A stretch of 64,000 nucleotides of DNA, taken from positions 18,476,001 to 18,540,000 of the forward strand of contig NC_079879.1 of NCBI RefSeq assembly GCF_029227915.1, in the 5' to 3' direction. The notes under the pieces were generated by a model. It was not told the DNA's origin and made no database searches. It worked only from the letters and a program-made list of their open reading frames with translations. The translations under genes and the position numbers were made by a program. Below are positions 1-18,064 of this stretch, piece after piece; within the stretch, counting starts at the first letter, position 1, and every line of letters starts with the position of its first letter. Source of the stretch: Hydractinia symbiolongicarpus. Taxonomy: Eukaryota; Cnidaria; Hydrozoa; Anthoathecata; Hydractiniidae.

Positions 1-716
1 ACTGTTTACTGCTAAAGGTAAACATTCGTTTTACATAAATATAGCTAATTTATATATTGTTTCGAATCTAAAATTGAAGAATTTATATTAAGAATATTGA
101 TAAGGGCTTAAACTTGCTCAACGAATACTCTTTATAGCTATGTAAATTCTTGTAACACTTTTAAGTTCGTTAATACCTTCTTTTATGCTAATTTAAATCA
201 AAAGTGGAACTTTTTCGTGTAATTTACTAACATTGATTAACATGTTAAATTTTTGATAAAGAGGTCCATAAAATCATACTAATGCTAGGGTAAAATTTCA
301 GAACATATTTTATATCTTTTTAGAATTATTAAAACATTTTAACTATGTTTATTTTCAAAATAATTTTGTCAACCTGATCAAATAAAAGTTTACTGACAGC
401 ATCCATCTTGTTAAAATATTCTTAAACTTATTGTGGTTGAATTATTTTTTAATGACATCATTGAAATTACTAAAATGAGTCCCAGATTGTTGAACGTTCG
501 CACAGCCAGAGATAACAAGTCCCTAAATTAAACTTTTTGAGCCTAAAACAAAAGCCTAAGCCTAAATCAGACGTATTCCAATAAACTTCATTTCTTTAAA
601 TTATTTTATTTTATAATTCATTTTATTTTTATTACTTTATAACTTATTTTTGATGCTTATTTAACATAGTTCGTAGGTCGTGATGGAAACAACATTTTCC
701 AACTGAATTCCTACTC
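1..716. other. Intergenic / 3' flank of the HUNK-like gene
   Basis: AT-rich sequence downstream of the minus-strand kinase gene. No coding potential was recognised. The part next to the gene probably holds the kinase 3' UTR, because minus-strand AATAAA hexamers lie at 605-610 and 622-627, about 90 to 110 bases after the proposed stop codon. Nothing else is seen. Confidence 0.5.
605..627 (-). terminator. Candidate poly(A) signals of the HUNK-like gene
   Basis: TTTATT occurs on the plus strand at 605-610 and 622-627, so AATAAA is present twice on the minus strand, 90 to 110 bases downstream of the proposed stop at 717. The region is so T-rich that chance hits are expected, so this only weakly supports 717 as the end of the last coding exon. 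Confidence 0.35.
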
Positions 717-5334
<4,618 letters not shown>

Positions 5335-5986
5335 GCTGGATGTTATATGGCAGCTCCTTCTATAATAAATGCAAAAGTAAAAGTAGAGAAGTAGTAGAAG
5401 TAGTAGAAGTAAAATCCATAAATACATATTAACTTAGAAGTCTGTGCATCCACCTAGCTTAGAAAGAAAAGAAAAGTGGCTGGCGTTTACGCTCACCTAA
5501 GTTAAGAAATTAAATGAATCAAATTCCAGCGCTGTCGGTGATATCTGTTAAAAAGAGAATTTTTATTATTACACCCGTGGATTATCACAACAACTTCCGC
5601 GCTTTTCGCGTCTGATCCTCACAATATATGCAGCTTAACGAGACTAATTTTGACCGTTAAATAAGTACAAAGTATGAATCACTGTCCCAACCTCGAGATT
5701 TATTTCGGCTGTGGTATACTGACAGGACTGTTCCAGAACACAGGCCTAGAAAGCCCTAGAGACAAGGTTGTCACTTTCCTTATTATAACCAGCGATAACT
5801 TATAAAAAGTTATGACCAATCAATAAAGTTCACATATTTTATTTTGGTTAATTACAAACCAAAATAAAAAAATATTACCAGTCTCACATTTAAATTTTTT
5901 TTTCAGACTTTTTCGGGGTTTTTTCCCGAAAAATATTTGTTTCGGCAGAAATCCGTTTCCAGTTTCGAATTTTAAGAGATATGTTG
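5335..5986. other. Upstream flank of the HUNK-like gene and left border of the duplication
   Basis: This should hold the kinase promoter and 5' UTR, but no clear TATA or initiator was recognised. At 5909-5933 there is a hairpin (TTTTTCGGG / CCCGAAAAA), about 50 bases before the duplication breakpoint at 5983-5986. A degraded CTAGAGACAAGGTTG motif (about 5752-5772) belongs to the dispersed motif described under findings. Confidence 0.5.
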
Positions 5987-8900
5987 CCGAATGACAAAAG
6001 TCAAATCGGACATTATTGTAACGTAGTTTAATAATAGCCAATGACGTATACGTGTGTGTGAATCAAAGTTTTGTTTACGTTTGTTCAAAGACATCTTGTT
6101 TTGTTATTGACAAACTTATTTATACTCTCGAGTAAACAACATATTGGTGATAACAGGAATAACTTTTTTATTGAGCAAAGTAGTCAATATTCGGTTCTTA
6201 TGTTGAAGGGATAGTTAGATAACTACACGCTTTTGTAGGCACACTAGTTTATAAGCAACTAATAAAAAACCTTTATTTTTAAAGGTTCGTGCAGCAGAGC
6301 AACCTCTTCCTTAGGCCACCTTAGGCCACTTTACTTATCAACGGCACCACGATCTCAAATAACTCGAAGCAAGAGCGAGAATATCGAACGCGATTTATGC
6401 CTTCCATTGATGAAATGTCACAATTTGGTCTGTGGGATTTAAAGGAATTTCAAATGACTTTTTAATTGCAGTTAAATATGTTTTAAGAAAAAAATTAATT
6501 GCCACAAGGATCTAAAATCGATCTTCTAATGTAAACAAATTGAATATGGGTGTGTTTCAGTGTCACTTATCCAGCACTACTATAAAAACAGATGAACTAT
6601 GTAAAAATTTGTTTTACCATTTTATTTTTTTTTTTTAAAAAAAAAGACGCTGAAATATGCTGCGCTGATTAGGGACGAAAAGGCCTGGAAAAGAAGTTAG
6701 TTTAATAACGATAAAAATATGGCGAATATTTTATATAACTTGAAATGACAATAAAAAAGCATGAATGAATTTTGTTACGTTAAGAAGTAGCTATCCAAAA
6801 ACAATAAAGTTTATTTATCTGTAAGAAGATTTTAAGGAGGATTACACTTATGCTAAGGGGCCGGCATCAACATACAGGTATAGAAGAGTCCTGGGTACAA
6901 GGTTGAGTCTCACATAAAAACCTAGTAGCTAACTTAGGCACCGCAAAATTATGTCGTTAAAAACATAATATAAAAACAGTAATTGTATGTTTTTCTCGAT
7001 AAAACTTCGAGTAAAATGGTTTAAAGCAAATAAAGTTAGTTTATTTATCCCTTTGTTGACTTTAATAATCATTATCATCAAAATATCAAAATGTGAAGAG
7101 AGAATATAACAAACACGATTTTATGAATTAGCTACATTAAATTAAAACAGATGTTTCTCATTCGTGTTTCTTATTTCTATAAATAAATTTCTTTAGCGTT
7201 TTATGCGTGACGCATCATTCTGTCGGCTAACACATCACTGTGTTAAAACAGAGTCGCGTTGTTATCAATGATATACATATATTTATCTTATCAACATTTT
7301 CTGTGTAAGCTTAGTTGATAGACACAACCAACTACGATGTAATGTAAGTAAACGCGGAGGCACGACCTTGTAAAATTTTTTTAAGAATGAATATATTTCA
7401 ACACGTGGCCGCACCTACCTTAAATAAACAGCCAAGCTACATAACTACTATTCAAACAACGTCTTTTTCCCAGTGTGTGTATGTGTACACAACTTGAAAC
7501 TTTTTCTAAATGCTTAACTAAAAATACAAATTATACTAAGAAATGACAATTTAACTATGAATTGCGATCATTCCTAACTCCATATGACAATATAAAACCC
7601 ATGTTTTCTAATTATACCAAACACACGTATATCGAAATCATTCTAAAACCTTTACTTCTCCCAGTGATAAATTGTTATAAAATTATCCCGACATAAACAT
7701 ATTTTATTTGTAAATATATACACAATTACTTCGCTTAAAATATATTCTCCGCAGAGACTCTAATATGCAGCATATCAAGTTTTTTTATCGAAATCGTTTT
7801 ACATCAGAACTACATAATAAACGATTTATAAACACATTACAAGCAATTAATGTTCAGTAATGAAACTATAAAATTTTATTGTGTTGACTTCTTGTTTATA
7901 ATTCTTTCACATTGAAGTAAAAAACAACAACAGAGGACTTCAACTCAAATAAAAGTTATTTGCTTACATTTGTTATATCGCATCCACTCAATTGTGTTTT
8001 GATTAAATAATAAATTCAGTGGAATCTCCACTTAAATGATGATCTCAGCATGCTATATGATTCTAAAGACTTTTTAAACGTTTCATTCTTGTTTGTTCAG
8101 CACGCTTTTAAAATTAAAAAAATTGTTTTCAAAACCACATGGTCAAAAAAGCGTATTCTTTATGTAAGTTTCTTTAAAATTGGTCTTCATCGCAGGCTGT
8201 TTTATCCCCATCACAGTGTAGCTAGTAAGCTTTAGTCGTAACTTCCCCCCACGATGGAATGTTTCTTGTATGACATATGCGACCACAATTGACATGTTTG
8301 AAACATTCTTCATAGGATTACGCACGTTAAGAACTTTCTCATGAAATGGGAGACGTGTTTTAACATTTCACTTTAAAATTAATAAATTTGCGCTTCTTCA
8401 CATATTTTCGTGATTTCTCACATCGCCCCCTTTTTTTAGAGCAAATTTCAATATAAACCAATGACAAATCAAATTTTTACAAAAACAGTAAGACTGAAAC
8501 TATATTTTTAAACTGGAAAACACAGTTTTTTCAAACTCCTTTCATGACCTGTTGCCTGTTCTGACATTTTCCTTGTCGCCAGGACGAAAAAATACCTAGA
8601 AACGAGGTTGTGAAACCTTACAAAAGGAATAGCGAATCACTGATGCGCTTGCTTGGTGTGGTATGCCATAACATACCATACTATACGTCTGGAAACCTTC
8701 TTTGTCGCAGCTTCCAACATTCAGTATCCGGGCGCACGCGCTAAAAAAATCTGTCTAATATTTTAACGTTGAAATTTAGGTAAGTAAACCCTTGAAGTAT
8801 AAAAATTAAGCGCCAACAGTCCAAATGATGGGAGATGCTGTAAAAAGACTTTAAATAGAAACCCGACCTTCTTAAAAGAAACATGAACTATTGCTGCCAT

Positions 8901-9729
8901 ACACAAACATCGGGAATTTATAATAGTTTAAAGAGAATACCTATACTTCTCCTCCTCCGTACACAAATAATTGGACGTAATTACTGATATTTATGTAAGA
9001 TCTTGAACACAAAGAAGTATTTATAAACGGTTAGATAAAACCTCCGCTCTTTTTTCTGAAGCTTCTTCGAATAAGTCATGGAAATTAGATTGTGTAAAAC
9101 CTTTATGCGAATGAAAGTTAAAAAAAAGATGGCAGCTAAAACTGGAGAATGAAAGATGTGCAATGGATATATGTATTTCGTGACTTTACGTAATTGAGCT
9201 TGAAAAAAAATGACAAGCATATTGTTTATAGATAAAAGAATTTATGACATAATTTTCCTTTTCCTAAAACATGATCTTTCTTGAGCATTTAGATTCCCAA
9301 GGTTTTTTTCTTGTTACCTATTCGTATGTTTAAAACAACAATTTGGACAACTTTGTGTGACCCCCCCTGATTCTTTTGTATAAATCAATCAAAAGACAAA
9401 ATCTACAATTCTATTTTATACAAAGAATTAGGAATTTTCAATCAATAATATAATCAGTATTACATGCCTTTCACCAAGTAAAGATTAAATACATAAAAAA
9501 AAAATGAAAATTTGTGCCGTGCATGTGTTACAAAATCAGAGTTTCAATTATATCGGGACGCACTTACTACAGCTTATCAGACTTTGAATGAGTTTTTAGT
9601 TAATTGTGGAACTCTTTTTAAATTAATTAAGAAAGAGAAGCTAGGCGGTCGAAAACAAAACTTAGAACATAGCTTAGTGCCCACTTTTTATAATTTTAAA
9701 TTGTTTTACTTTTTTTGTTGTTTGCCAAT
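5987..9729. other. Intergenic region upstream of the FAM76 3' end (copy 1)
   Basis: About 3.7 kb without a recognisable gene. Short reading frames here are AT-rich and lack any familiar domain. It contains degenerate copies of the CCTGGGNACGAGGTTG-type motif at about 6682, 6888 and 8593. The stretch just below 9730 is probably FAM76 3' UTR. The identical sequence recurs at 22273-26022. Confidence 0.5.
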
Positions 9730-12700
9730 TTAATCCTCGTCGACGTGTAATTCATCAGAATCGCTTGGAGATGAAGCTTGTTCTGCCATTTCTGCGTCTG
9801 ACGGGTTATGGTGTAATTCTTTGTTACCTTCTCTTATAGGTTCGTCTTCCAGTTCCTCGGCTTGCTCATTTGGCTTCTTTGTAATTGTTAAATCGGTATC
9901 CTCTTCATCGCCTTCTTCACCAGTTTGTCTCTTTTTGTCTCGATTATTGTTTTCCTCCTGTAGCTCTGTGCACGAGTAAACGTTTTGCTCTTCTTCACCA
10001 TCGTATTCGTCGATACGCAAGTGTCTCTTTTTCTTCCGTTTCTTTTTTGGTCCAATATTCGACTCGTGGTCATCTTCAACACCAGTACTAACATCTCCGT
10101 CATCTTCGATCGTTAGCTGTGACTTCTTCTTTTGACGTTTTTTCGAACGACGCAAATTTACTTCGTTCTCCTCCACACCACTGCTAGTATGTCCATCGTC
10201 GTTTTTTAGTAACTTTTTAATCTCAGCTTCTTGCGCCTACAAACGATAGCATCATATATACAATCTATACACCAAGACGGAGTAACTGAGAATTTACTCA
10301 TCTTTATTTCTATTTAAAGAATGTTTAAATGAAGATAAAATCAGGATACCTCATCAAAACTGATCTGTTTGTCTGTATTACTTTTGGCACTGCTTAAACC
10401 TTCATCGCTCTCCTCAGAATTATCTCCTTCGGTTGCCGTATTATTATCGCGATCGACATCTTTATCCTTTTCTTCTATTTCATCTTCAGTAACATGATCC
10501 ACTTTTGTCAGAGCAGCGTCTTTTTTTTCGCGATCAGTGATCTCGGCGCGATCACTTTCTGTAGTGACGCTTCCACCCTCCTCCGTGCTATCGTACGAAA
10601 TTGGTGCTTCCCTCTTATCAGACGTTGTCATTGGCGAAGGTATTTTGTGCGCTTCCAAGTGAATCTTCTTTAGTGTAAAAATTGGTTTAGAAGTTCTGCG
10701 CGTTTTCGACAGACCTGAGACCTGCTTTCTTAGAGCTTGGTTTTCCAACTATAAAAAAAGCATTTAACTCAAATAAAATATATAATTACAATGCTTGCAA
10801 GAGGAAGTTAATCAGCTTTCCCTGTGTTCTTTTTAAGAGGGTATTAAACTTCGCTTGAAATTAATTTAGCAAAATAAACATTAAACATTACCAAACGTAA
10901 TCCGTGTAAATTATTGTCCACAAAGAGAAAAAAGTCAAGAGATAGAATAATATTATCGAAAGTGGAGCTTCTTAAGAACACTTGCGAAGTCAAACTTTTG
11001 TAAAGACTTAAACTTCGCATGACGTTTTACATACCTGCAACTGTTCTACCCTTTCGTTACTTTCCTTCTGTATCGCCTGAATTTTCTGACGAAGCAATTT
11101 CTCCTTTTCCCATTGTTCAGCTTGAAATTCGTTAATCTACACCAAAAAACAATAATAACTCATGATCCCATAGCATTTGACATAATTTTATTCTGGACTT
11201 TTTTTATGCTCAAAATTTACCAATATATACTCATACCCCGTACAATTTTGTAAATTTAATGTATCACATGTGTTTTGAGGATAAACAAAAAGAAATCTCG
11301 TGTAAGAACCATGAAACAATACAAAGAACATCACTGCTGTGACTTCACAACAGCAGGGTTCTTTGAGGAGGAATTTCACCTTTTTTTGAGAAGATGGCGG
11401 TATTTTTTAAGGAAAAAATTGAGATCACAGAAGATTTTATACCTAGACCGTACAAACACTCACCACATCAAACAAAAAATGTATAATAAATGAGTAGTAT
11501 TTTACTTGGTACGTTGCCGAGCAAGGCCCTTAATTAAACGATTAACCTAATATCTTTCCTGAATGCCGTATAAATACTCAGGATAATCAAACAAACGAGA
11601 CTTGCATTCAGATAGAATGTGGGATGATTTCACCAATGCTATGAATGTTTGTAATTATCTACAAAATCAATCTCTTTTCTAGTAAGAAAATGCTATTTCA
11701 AAAATAGACCAAGCAAAAATATCTCGCTGATTAAAATCAGACTTGATAATATTTCACCTAGTTTGAGCAGATGATAGGTTTGTTGTGCATAATTTAATGA
11801 TAGCAATTATTGCTTACTGGGAGCTTCATAAAAAACTCATTCACTTACTCACGAAATAATAGCATTTGATGACAAAGGAAAATAATATAATAAAAAGCAG
11901 TCAGCTGAACAGAAACGTAGTGTAATAACTAACAAATTTAAACAACATTTGCAGCTGTGGCTCAGTTGCAGCACGAAAGAACTGATTTTAAACCACATGG
12001 AAAGAATCTCCCATGGATTGACATAGATGAAATCTCAATCTAAACATTATTTGATCTTGAAAACTGGATTTATACTTAGCTTTTCTCATTATTTCCAGTG
12101 CAGAAGAGATATGTTATAAAATAATGAAGTTTCAGGAACAACGGTGCATATGTGAGATATATTGGTACAAGTTAACCTGCACATAAAGAGCTTAACAAGT
12201 GCTGCAAAATTTGATTGGTTGGTTGGTACCTGAACATTGTTTGTGCATCATTTGGTGATATCTCGTTGGTATGTGTTAGTAGAAAGATAAGTCACAAGGA
12301 GGACATACATCTCTCCCTTGTAGTATGTGACAAGGAGGTTCTAACCCCGCCTCATCTACTACATGGATAGGAAGATAGCATCAGATTGATAGCACATTCA
12401 GTAGAGCAATCGCCCAGCAAACGAGAGGTTGTAAGTTCAAGTTTCACTGGAACCATTATTTTTGCATTCGTTGTCAAGATAATGTTCTGAGGTACTTATG
12501 CCAATGAAGTGTCAGTTCAATTAGGGGCAGATAGATGATTTAATTAACAGCATACATGATACATATGAAACTGAACACCACACAATTTTATTATTGCGCA
12601 AAACCATTCAATGAATTGTATGCACAACACAACTTTACAGTGTCAGTGTAATCAAATCTTTTTCCCTCGTTCTTAACACTAATTGACAATTTTGGAGGGG

Positions 12701-15700
12701 TTTAAGGACTTTTGAGGGAACTTTTCAAAATTGAGGAGTTTAGTTGTGGCAACCCTGAACAGTACTAACCTTTTTGTCTTTTTCTAATATTACTTTTTCT
12801 TTTTGAGAGATGACTTTTTTAAGCATCGCAATCTACGAATGAAATATACTTTAAACAAAAAAGAAGTTTAAACGAATCATCGTATATTATAACAATTTTT
12901 CTTTTGTACCTTACCTGATCTCGCAACTTGGTCATTTCAGACATAGGATCTCCAAAGGTAGAATCAACAGCATTCTCACTGACACTGTGCAGAAACAGAA
13001 ATTAACATTACTGAAAACTTAACAAAAAGATGCGATGAATCAAACAGTGTTTACCTTTCTTGTCTGAAGGGACTATTTGATCTGCTATTTTGCCGACTAC
13101 TTTTTTCAAGTGCATCAAAACGCGATTTAAAAGAAGCAGTGGGAAGATTCTCCGCCTTTAATGGCATAACGACAGTACTATCAATATGACCACTAAAAAT
13201 TGAAATTAAATTATTAGTGAGTGGTGACATTAAGACATCACAGAAAATTCAATATCACAACTACATGACATGCATTAAATCAAATATAATTTGGAAGACC
13301 GACAAAAAGGAAGTTACTTTAATCACAGGCATCGCTATAAAATAGAACTTAATGCATGCACTCACCCAGAATAACGTTCAGTCATCTTTTCCTTTGACAG
13401 ACCCTTTTGCAGCCTGTGGCGGTTACGCTTGTATTCAAGAGTACACTGTAAACAGAGTACCTCTCCTCCTACCTAAAAAAGACAACTATTTGCAATCAAA
13501 ACTTTAAAAGCATGGGATAAGTAGAGCAGGGTTTAAATTCTGACTGGTTTTTTCTGAGTCTTTTGAGACTCCTTAATTATGTGTTATGTGAGTAATACAA
13601 ATATATATATTTCATAACACTTAAAATGTACAATGACTTTGATTCTAATTAAGTTATTAAAAAATATTCAACTCAGTAAAAGTAATGTTTGCATGGTTTT
13701 ATCCTGAGGGTATAAGTAATGTTTAAAATTATTAATAAAATGCAAGTTTTTATGTTTTAGCTAACGCCTCAGAAATAAAAACAGGAAAGAGAGGCTTCAA
13801 ATATTTGCTGATTGTTTCTTCACTTGAGCTTTTAATAGATAAATGCTTGTCTATTGCTGTAAGAGGCATTTTAACCATGTAACAGAAAAACAATTCTATT
13901 CCTTTTTTATTTTTTTTTGGCTTTTTTATTTTTATGCAAGCAAATTTAAACTTTTAAAGCAAATCTAAATAGACTTGTGTGGCCATAGCACATATATATC
14001 AATCTTTGAGTACGATTTGCAGACTCGTGTTGGGTTTTAAATATATTGTAGAGGAGTGTTAAGCTTTAAAGTTTTTAACAAACACTTATTTTTGCATAAA
14101 TTAATATTTTAACCTTTATTAAACATACTTTTGCTTTGGATTCTCCACTTTTATTGAATGCACACTGCTTCTTACACCTCTGACATTGCACAGGTGGTCC
14201 ATATCGCTTCTCTGAGCTGATACATCTTGAGCAACATGATTGTTTAAATGCTGCCTTGATCTGGCAATACTTGCAGTTTTTTGGCTAAGAAAAAATGGTT
14301 TAATACATTAACCTTAACACTGCTTTGAAATTAAATGTTTTGAACATACAACTAACCTGTCCATAGGTTGAGAGATTGTGACTACATTTTGCACAAATGG
14401 GATTGCCCTCAGTTTTTCTAAATTAACACAATGGTATATATTGTAAAAAAAACATATTGGATACTTCCAAGCAATCTTAAGAGGTATATATGTGCATATT
14501 TAACACTATATTTATACGTTTACATATACATGGATTTGCATTTACAAATATCAACTTACTTTAACAGATGAAATTCAAGCTGACAATATGAACATGTCAC
14601 AAGTGGATACTTTCTTCTGCATGTCTAACACAAATCAAAATAAAATAAAAAAATAATGATAATAAGATAATTTTTGAAAAGCAGGTGAAAGTTGTGTTAG
14701 CATGGCTTGTAACCACCCTGGTCACACAGATGACGCCTTCTACCTTGTAGTATTTCCCCTCTTCAAGCAAAAAAAATTCTAATCGTTTTCTCGGATATAA
14801 AATCTCCAGTACATAATGATTTTCGTTGGACAATCTAGCATCCTTCTTTTTTGCTTCATATTTATGTAATGATTGGAAACATGGAACAAAGAAAAAAATC
14901 AATTATCAATTAATTAATTAACATATAGATTACTTGCTAATGTTTACAAAAGTTTAAAAAGTTTGCAGTTTTTGCACATCCAGCAGCATTTTTTATGGAA
15001 AAAACCATCAATACTTTACCTGAGAATCCCATGGAAAGTTACCATGTCAGAAAAACAAAGGGTTTATGTTAACATTACAAGTCTTGTCTATCAAAACTGC
15101 ATGGGCTAAATGTGCCTTGTGGCAAGAGTGTTAACAGTTTATTCAATGGTTTATTATTAACAGCAGGGCAATTTGATCAATAAATGTATAGCTAATAAAG
15201 TCATGCAATTCTGTAATACTTTAAAGGTTGCATTTTTTGTGGCAGAGTCAACGAAATTGAAAGCGTTGCTTTGCATTTTGAATAACTCGGGTGAGTTTGG
15301 GAATAATTCAGTCAAGTTTAAAAGTTATTGGATGTAAAGCGCAAATTTTATTAAAAAAGTCGCCAAGGCTCACCCCTTATTTATGCAAGCGTTTTTGGCA
15401 AGTCTGCACCCTTTTCAGTTCGGGAGATGACACTAAAAGGGAAACGGTTTCCCATGTTTTATAGGGAAATTCCCATGTCATATAGAGAAATGGTTTCCCA
15501 TATAGGGAAATGGTTTTCCATATAGGAAACTGTTTCCTCAATTAATTTTTTTGATTTTAATTTGGGTTTCCCTTTTGGGAAATTGTTACCCATTCTCAGA
15601 ACCATTTTACGGAATTGCGGAAAGAGGCTACGATAATTTTTTTTCCTTCTGTGAAAATTTGCAAGAAAATATTCCCTTTCTATTGGTTAAAAATTTGTAG

Positions 15701-16219
15701 TGCGCTTCTTAAGCAGCTCGTGCGCAGAATCTTTTTTATTTTAGTGGTTTCCCTAATGGGAACCATTGCCGTATTTCTGGCCTGTTTAGGGTAACCCAGA
15801 TGGGTAGTGGTTTTCCTTTTTGACTCAACTCCTGAACTGCTTTTGGATATTAGGTTTCCAAAGAAAATCTTAAAAACTTTATAGCCATTTCAACCTACAA
15901 AAAAGCATGTGGAAATTCATTTGTCAGATGAAATGGATTTTTGTCAGGAAAAAGTTTTCTTTGCAGAACTGCTGATTTTCCTTGAACATTTCCAGTTTCT
16001 ATTTTAAAACTTTAAAAATGTCAATTTCAATCCAAGAACAACAGGACTTTTTGTAAAATAAATAAATAATTTAATTATTATTATATAATTTAATCATATT
16101 CAGTTAAGTTAATTTATAACAAAACTCACCTTGCAAAGTTGCTCTTCACGACTAAGTTCTTCAAATGGATGACGACTGTGACATTTTGTACATGCAAATA
16201 ACATTGTGTTGCCCGCCAT
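9730..16219 (-). CDS. FAM76: FAM76 family protein with long acidic C-terminal extension (copy 1), 11 exons
   Basis: Exons on the minus strand: 16219-16130, 14624-14560, 14417-14357, 14284-14129, 13472-13366, 13192-13055, 12984-12915, 12832-12770, 11136-11035, 10748-10350, 10236-9730. All junctions are GT-AG and phases agree: 585 residues. Residues 1-134 carry eight CxxC knuckles (10/13, 29/32, 41/44, 60/63, 76/79, 90/93, 106/109, 131/134), the zinc-binding-like core of FAM76A/B. Residues about 215-300 form the family's coiled coil (VILEKDKK..., then ...RVEQLQ, then LRKQVSGLSK). Vertebrate FAM76 ends soon after this point at about 340 residues. Here exons 10 and 11 add roughly 280 residues rich in Asp/Glu/Ser, with two basic clusters (446-455 and 481-488) that look like nuclear localisation signals. 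FAM76B is a nuclear-speckle protein in vertebrates, so a nuclear role is likely. An alternative end by reading through exon 10 would stop two codons after residue 417. Confidence 0.88.
12360..12510 (+). mobile_element. tRNA-derived SINE in FAM76 intron 8 (copy 1)
   Basis: The tRNA-like head at about 12388-12453 has TAGCACATTCAGTAGAGCA (box A) and GTTCAAGTTTCACTGG (box B region). It matches the SINE at 3948 in HUNK intron 2 over the head and part of the tail. It lies antisense to the FAM76 transcript. Boundaries are approximate. Confidence 0.55.
15424..15832. mobile_element. GGGAAA/TTTCCC repeat island in FAM76 intron 1, possible short TIR element (copy 1)
   Basis: Four degenerate units of about 20-25 bases of the type CATATAGGGAAATGGTTTCC lie at about 15437-15540. 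Further GGGAAA and TTTCCC pairs follow up to 15810. The outer ends are weakly inverted: AAAAGGGAAAC at about 15436 against GTTTTCCTTTTT near 15811. This may be a small non-autonomous transposon with subterminal repeats. No coding capacity is present. Confidence 0.4.
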
Positions 16220-16472
16220 TTTCAAATGAAACACAGGTGATCTTCTGCGGGGGAGATTAATTCCGAGTCTGGCGTACCGAAAAAAAGTACGCACGACGGA
16301 AAGGAGGGACAGCAACTCGAGCCGAAGACCCAAAACTCAGGAAGTATCGTTTTTACTCTCTTTTTAGCACCCTCTTCAGTCCCCACCCCCTTATAGAATT
16401 TAGGTGTACTGTATACAGTTTTCTAAGCAAATGTCGCGACATAAAATTATAAAACGAGCCATAAAAAAATTG

Positions 16473-16942
16473 AAAAAAGAGCCCTGGGAACGAGGTTGAA
16501 AACGAGCATCGTTTTTTAACAGTTTGTAGTGATTTGAAAATAATTTCATGAACGCCCCTTTTTTTGGTGCTAAATTTTGAAAAAAATGATCAGCCCCTGG
16601 GCGGTTAAGAGGAAATATGGTACGTATCATGCCATATGCTTTCTTTTGCTCAATACTCACGCGAGTGGGGCGCAGGCGGGCAAGTTGGACTTATAAGACT
16701 ATATATATAGCATAAGTTGAATCCCAGTCTGATCTTAACCTACTAAAATACTAACAACGGAACTGGTTTAAAGATCCTTAAAAAGGTATTTACACTATTT
16801 GTTCTACCAGACGAAAAAAAATCCAGTAACTTTTTCCACCCACGTATATTAAAAGTAGAAGCACAACCAATAAAACTTATTATACTTCAAAAAGAATAGT
16901 TTTCTGAGTAAAGTCAACCTCGGTCCCAAGACAAGAAAAAAG
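16473..16942. mobile_element. Short TIR element with CCTGGGAACGAGGTTG end motif (copy 1)
   Basis: GAGCCCTGGGAACGAGGTTG at 16479-16498 faces CAACCTCGGTCCCAAGAC at about 16916-16933, preceded and followed by A-rich and T-rich runs that are also mirrored. The roughly 470-bp span has no transposase. It is probably a MITE; the ends are approximate. Confidence 0.5.
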
Positions 16943-17893
16943 TTTATTTTGCACTCACACCAAAAGTTGTTAAACTTCACCTACGTTAGAGACCTAAAAA
17001 ATCTAGTTATACTGTGCATTGCATGGATTTAAACGATGACGACGTATAATTTGCTCGGGCTCTATAATTTGGAAGTTTACTTTACCTTTAAACTTTTTTC
17101 CTTATTTTTCATTGTTTTCTATCTAAACTTCCTAAGTCCCGCATTCAATCGCAGTTTAATGAGGCAACAGGTTATCTCACCCAGTTTAACCTGTTTCCAG
17201 GTTTCTCATTACATAACACTGTTGCGATTGTATTTCGTAGACGGTTACCTAATCTCCTCCGTAGTGAATTTTACATGACAGAATGCATGTTTTTATATAA
17301 GCATATTAAATTTTCAGATGAGGCTGGGTTATGCTTGCGGTATGCTCATTACAATAAAATCTAGTATTCCTGAAATTGTGAAAAATATAGCTTAAACCTG
17401 TTACTACTTGTATTACTCCTTAAAAGTCCTAATTTCACCTCCCTTTCAAAAGGATTAAATACATGACTCCTCGCTGATTGCTTAACTCACTTTAGTTTGA
17501 TGCAAAAAATATGACCTAATTGAAACATGAAATTCTTGATAAAGTTCTTGTAGCGTAGTTACATTAACTAAAATATCTTCAGCAGAAACTCCACAGGCTC
17601 GTGAATATGCTTTGTATATGCTTATTTTATGACAAAACAGAAGCTGGGTATAATACTTATAAACGTTATGTATATAAAAACAACAACACGTATTTAACGC
17701 CAAAAAGATGCCTTCTATATTATATGGCGATATTTTTTTACGAGAATGTTATCAATACTGTCCCATTGTTTTGTTCAGCTGAAATTCCAAGGATAGGTTT
17801 TCGGCTAGGAAATTTTTTAACCATTACCAGTGAAACACCAAATTCCCTCAAATAAGCCAAAAGTTCGTTAAAGGCGCTCAAGATTTTTCATTA

Positions 17894-18064
17894 GAAAACG
17901 AAAAAGAACTCTGGAAACGAGGCGGGCGGAAATAAAATGTAAGATAAAACGGAATACCCAACATAAAGCGAAGCATAGAAATGACAAAATTGTTACGACG
18001 AAATATCGAACTTTGACGTCTATTCCTCATATTGCAACCTCATCCCCAGAGCTTTTTTCTTTTC
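17894..18064. mobile_element. 171-bp miniature TIR element (copy 1)
   Basis: The left end GAAAACGAAAAAGAACTCTG is mirrored by the right end, whose reverse complement reads GAAAAGAAAAAAGCTCTGGG. Similarity continues through ACGAGG versus ATGAGG. The element is flanked by TA on both sides, which may be the target duplication. It is non-coding and shares its end motif with the element at 16473. Confidence 0.55.

Noticed and set aside
8050-8325. Small open frames on both strands (and the duplicates at 24343-24618)
   Set aside because: About 60 codons, AT-driven composition, no domain, no splice context. Being present in both copies only reflects the duplication.
9888-10103. Alternative-frame reading of FAM76 exon 11
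   Set aside because: It overlaps the long acidic frame that continues exon 10 in phase, and shows no separate signal.
14597-14902. Minus-strand 101-codon frame around FAM76 exon 2
   Set aside because: Only the 65-bp exon 14624-14560 is homologous to FAM76. The rest is intron read through.
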